A stretch of DNA of 7,785 bases from Piscirickettsiaceae bacterium (lineage in GTDB: Bacteria; Pseudomonadota; Gammaproteobacteria; Nitrosococcales; Methylophagaceae). Made by a program: the position numbers and the translations under genes. The stretch spans positions 1 to 7,785 of the forward strand of contig DAOUSV010000069.1 of NCBI GenBank assembly GCA_030627065.1. Reading direction: 5' to 3'. The notes beneath the pieces are model-generated. The model worked only from the letters and a program-made list of their open reading frames with translations, searched no databases and was not told where the DNA came from. Each line of letters begins with the position of its first letter. The first letter of the stretch is position 1. Shown here piece after piece: positions 6,036-7,785 of the stretch.

Positions 6036-6121
6036 CAATTACTACGTTGAATAAAATGATCTGCGATCCTCATGTATTGTTATACATTCCGGTTCTCGAT
6101 ATTTATTGACCTTAGTAGTTG
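6036..6121. repeat. Long imperfect inverted repeat, repeat-family-like
   Basis: The outer arms 6036-6055 and 6102-6121 are reverse complements at 16 of 20 positions. Inside them GATCC (6065-6069) and GGTTC (6091-6095) pair at four of five positions. At the centre ATGTAT (6072-6077) and ATACAT (6082-6087) pair perfectly around TGTT. The whole 86-base unit can fold into one long cruciform or hairpin. It has no coding potential and lies between slyD and its terminator. The build, with long arms, nested helices and an intergenic site, resembles dispersed palindromic elements (REP- or MITE-like). Whether it recurs in this genome cannot be seen from one copy. Confidence 0.7.
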
Positions 6122-6149
6122 AACAAAAATCCTCATTTTTCATCTTATG

Positions 6150-6176
6150 AATACGGGCTTTATGCCCGTATTTTTA
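6150..6176 (+). terminator. Rho-independent terminator after slyD
   Basis: A perfect 9-bp stem pairs AATACGGGC (6150-6158) with GCCCGTATT (6164-6172) around a TTTAT loop, and runs into a T-rich tail from 6171. It is the best terminator in the slyD-yeaD gap and ends only about 25 bases before the next ATG. A small A/T-only hairpin (AAAAAT-CCTC-ATTTTT, 6125-6140) precedes it. Confidence 0.92.
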
Positions 6177-6201
6177 TTTGGTTTGCTGGAATAGATAATA
6201 A

Positions 6202-7101
6202 ATGCTAAATATAGAAAATTTAAATAATGATTTTGCCATTACCGATAATATTCGTTTTGTCATCGGGGCGGGTGGTTTTGTGATGATTGAGGTGACTAAT
6301 GATCATGCAACAGCATTAATTTCGACTTATTCTGGTCATGTCTTATCTTATCAACCTAATAACAGTGCCGAACCATTATTATTCGTTAGTGAACAGGCTA
6401 GTTATGAGCAAGGTAAAGCTATTCGTGGTGGCGTACCTGTTTGTTGGCCGTGGTTTTCTGATGATGGTGTTCCTGCTCATGGTTTTGTTCGTGATCAGCA
6501 GTGGAATGTTGCTGCAACTCAGCAGCAACTCGATGGCAGTACTAAGATTATCTTAAATATTGGTCATAATCAGCATAGCCAAGAAATGTGGCAGTATAAA
6601 TTTAATTTACAGCTTGAAATTACGGTTGGTGAAACATTATCAATGGTATTAACAACCTCTAATTTAGATGAACAAGATTTTACTATTTCTCAAGCCCTGC
6701 ATACATATCTAGCTGTCGGCGATGTTAATGAAATTGAAATTATAGGTCTGGATGGAACACATTACCTTGATAAAACAACAGGGTTTGGCAAAGGTCAGCA
6801 AAAAGGTGATATTTCTATTGACGGTGAGTTTGATCGTATCTATGGTTCGCTCCAACAGAATGTTTTATTAAGAGATCCTGTTTTTAACCGTCAAATACGA
6901 ATCTGGTCACCAAAGTCGACAACAGCTGTTATTTGGAACCCAGGACAAGCTAAAACAGTAGAAATGACTGATTTAGCAAATAATGACTATAAGAAATTCA
7001 TCTGTATTGAAGCCGCAAATACGGCATGTGACAAAGTCGTTGTGAAAGCGGGACTGTCACATTGTTTAACCGTGAATTATGCGATTGAAACCTTAGCTTA
7101 A
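6202..7101 (+). CDS. yeaD: D-hexose-6-phosphate mutarotase, YeaD type
   Basis: This 299-residue cytosolic enzyme belongs to the aldose 1-epimerase superfamily, YeaD/YMR099c branch, which interconverts alpha and beta anomers of glucose 6-phosphate and related hexose phosphates. Landmarks in order: SGHVLSYQP (44-52), KAIRGGVPVCWPWF (72-85) with Arg75 in the phosphate-binding region, PAHGFVRDQQW (91-101), SQALHTYLAVGDV (163-175) with the likely catalytic His167, AVIWNPG (242-248), and FICIEAAN (266-273) with the likely catalytic Glu270. The N terminus aligns with E. coli YeaD from this ATG, which supports the start, although the ribosome-binding site (GGA, 6188-6190) is weak and 11 bases away. 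The start lies about 25 bases after a strong terminator, leaving little room for a promoter. The 3' end overlaps the convergent nudF by 9 bases. Confidence 0.93.
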   Translation: MLNIENLNNDFAITDNIRFVIGAGGFVMIEVTNDHATALISTYSGHVLSYQPNNSAEPLLFVSEQASYEQGKAIRGGVPVCWPWFSDDGVPAHGFVRDQQWNVAATQQQLDGSTKIILNIGHNQHSQEMWQYKFNLQLEITVGETLSMVLTTSNLDEQDFTISQALHTYLAVGDVNEIEIIGLDGTHYLDKTTGFGKGQQKGDISIDGEFDRIYGSLQQNVLLRDPVFNRQIRIWSPKSTTAVIWNPGQAKTVEMTDLANNDYKKFICIEAANTACDKVVVKAGLSHCLTVNYAIETLA

Positions 7102-7698
7102 CCATTGTTGCCGTAAATTATCTCGATTAATATACAGCCATTGGATGGCAATGATTGGGATAGCAGATAAGATTTTCCCATCTAATAATAATTGGTAAGC
7201 ATCATCAAATTTTAAGGTGGTGACCGAAATGTCTTCACCTTCATGATCTAAACCATGAATGCCGCCAACGTTCGAGGTATCAACTTTGCCACAGAATAAC
7301 GATAATAATTCTGATGTGCCGCCTGGTGATGTGAAAAAGTCATTAATCTTGATAAGTTCCTGTATTTCACAACCAGCTTCTTCAGCTGATTCGCGATAAG
7401 CAACTTCTTCAGCGGTTTCACCGGGTTCAATGGCTCCAGCGACAATTTCTAACAACCAGGCTTGATCTGGCATTTGCATCGCACCGACACGGAATTGTTC
7501 GATAATCACCACTTCATCACGTTTAGGATCATAAAGGAGCACAGCAACGCAATCACCACGATGAAAGAGTTCACGGGTAATAGTATTACTCCATCCACCA
7601 TTATATAAAGTATGTTTGAGTTCAAACTCCTTCATAGTGAAAAATCCGTTATGAACGTTTGTTTCTTTAATGATTTTGAATTCTTTTTTAGTACTCAT
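7093..7698 (-). CDS. nudF: ADP-ribose pyrophosphatase, Nudix family
   Basis: This 201-residue cytosolic enzyme should hydrolyse ADP-ribose to AMP and ribose 5-phosphate using Mg2+. It matches E. coli NudF along its whole length (209 there): RGDCVAVLLYDPKRDEVVIIEQFR (47-70), WLLEIVAGAIEPGE (81-94), SPGGTSE (127-133), GIHGLDHEGEDI (145-156) and AIQWL near the C terminus. The Nudix box spans residues 88-110 with Gly88, Glu94, Arg102, Glu103, Glu106, Glu107 and Gly109 all present; Ser104 replaces the usual hydrophobic residue. The ATG has only a weak ribosome-binding site (AAAGAA). It is not NudJ, the Nudix protein found between rluE and mnmA in E. coli. It converges on and overlaps the mutarotase gene. 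Confidence 0.95.
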   Translation of the reverse strand: MSTKKEFKIIKETNVHNGFFTMKEFELKHTLYNGGWSNTITRELFHRGDCVAVLLYDPKRDEVVIIEQFRVGAMQMPDQAWLLEIVAGAIEPGETAEEVAYRESAEEAGCEIQELIKINDFFTSPGGTSELLSLFCGKVDTSNVGGIHGLDHEGEDISVTTLKFDDAYQLLLDGKILSAIPIIAIQWLYINRDNLRQQWLS

Positions 7699-7785
7699 AA
7701 TTCTTTATTATTTGATGATGTAGTTCAGGTTATTCCAGTGTAAATGGGGAGCTAACTATAGTTATTACTAGACTCCCGCTAAAAG
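7699..7785. promoter_or_regulatory. nudF upstream region with nested palindrome
   Basis: This is the start of the region upstream of nudF, cut off by the window edge. It holds a perfect 12-bp palindrome TAACTATAGTTA at 7753-7764, inside a larger inverted repeat in which GGGAG (7747-7751) pairs with CTCCC (7773-7777); the pairing can extend to CTA/TAG with one bulged base. No T tract follows on either strand, so it is not a terminator. It contains TATAGT, which could act as a -10 element on the plus strand (7757-7762), and a divergent gene may begin beyond the edge, as tolC does next to nudF in E. coli. Function is unproven. Confidence 0.3.

Noticed and set aside
6106..6111. TTGACC as a -35 element for yeaD or a small RNA
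   Set aside because: Five of six bases fit, but no acceptable -10 lies 16-18 bases downstream, and it falls inside the repeat arm.
6338..6556. 72-residue hydrophobic plus-strand frame
   Set aside because: Out-of-frame shadow inside the mutarotase gene; its hydrophobicity comes from the codon pattern of the real frame.
7248..7445. 65-residue minus-strand frame
   Set aside because: Alternative-frame shadow of nudF, which carries an intact Nudix box.
7741..7785. TPP riboswitch (thi box) at the right edge
   Set aside because: Considered because of the GGGG and CTCCC blocks, but the conserved CTGAGA and ACCTGA-type core motifs are absent on both strands.

Overview
This window is ordinary gammaproteobacterial chromosome of moderately low GC, with one less conventional stretch of membrane and haem genes in its first half. 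The affiliation rests on three points. HflD is essentially restricted to Gammaproteobacteria. The rluE-mnmA-hflD gene order matches the E. coli chromosome, apart from a missing nudJ. AcnB, SlyD, NudF and the YeaD-type mutarotase all read as close gammaproteobacterial homologues. An Alteromonadales-like marine bacterium would fit, but genus and order are inference. No tRNA, rRNA, CRISPR array, transposase or phage gene was seen.

Layout. Bases 1-866 are the 3' end of acnB (aconitase B), closed by a strong hairpin terminator. Next is a divergent pair: an unrecognised membrane protein on the minus strand (927-1421), and on the plus strand a 70-residue membrane ORF that overlaps, by ATGA, a FetB/YbbM-type permease gene lacking any adjacent ATPase gene (1533-2455). 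The region between them holds a perfect 15-bp hyphenated palindrome. A secreted c-type cytochrome of the cytochrome c'/c556 kind follows (2541-3026).

Bases 3052-5418 are a minus-strand operon in the order rluE, mnmA, hflD. It covers 23S rRNA pseudouridylation, tRNA 2-thiouridylation and the HflD protein, and all its gene junctions overlap. It diverges from slyD (5535-6017), a peptidyl-prolyl isomerase and metallochaperone with a short His-rich tail. After slyD comes a structured non-coding stretch: a long imperfect inverted repeat of about 86 bp, an A/T hairpin and a GC-rich terminator. The last two genes, a YeaD-type hexose-6-phosphate mutarotase and a NudF-type ADP-ribose pyrophosphatase, converge and overlap by 9 bp. 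The final 87 bases are the nudF upstream region.

Most interesting points. The FetB-like permease has no ATPase gene beside it and, compared from memory with E. coli FetB, lacks roughly 15 residues in the loop expected to contact that ATPase. A tiny membrane ORF sits where fetA would normally be. The palindrome upstream, the repeat-like element after slyD, the C9 tract inside mnmA and the basic C-terminal tail on RluE are secondary leads. Nothing here amounts to a clear new defence or mobile system.
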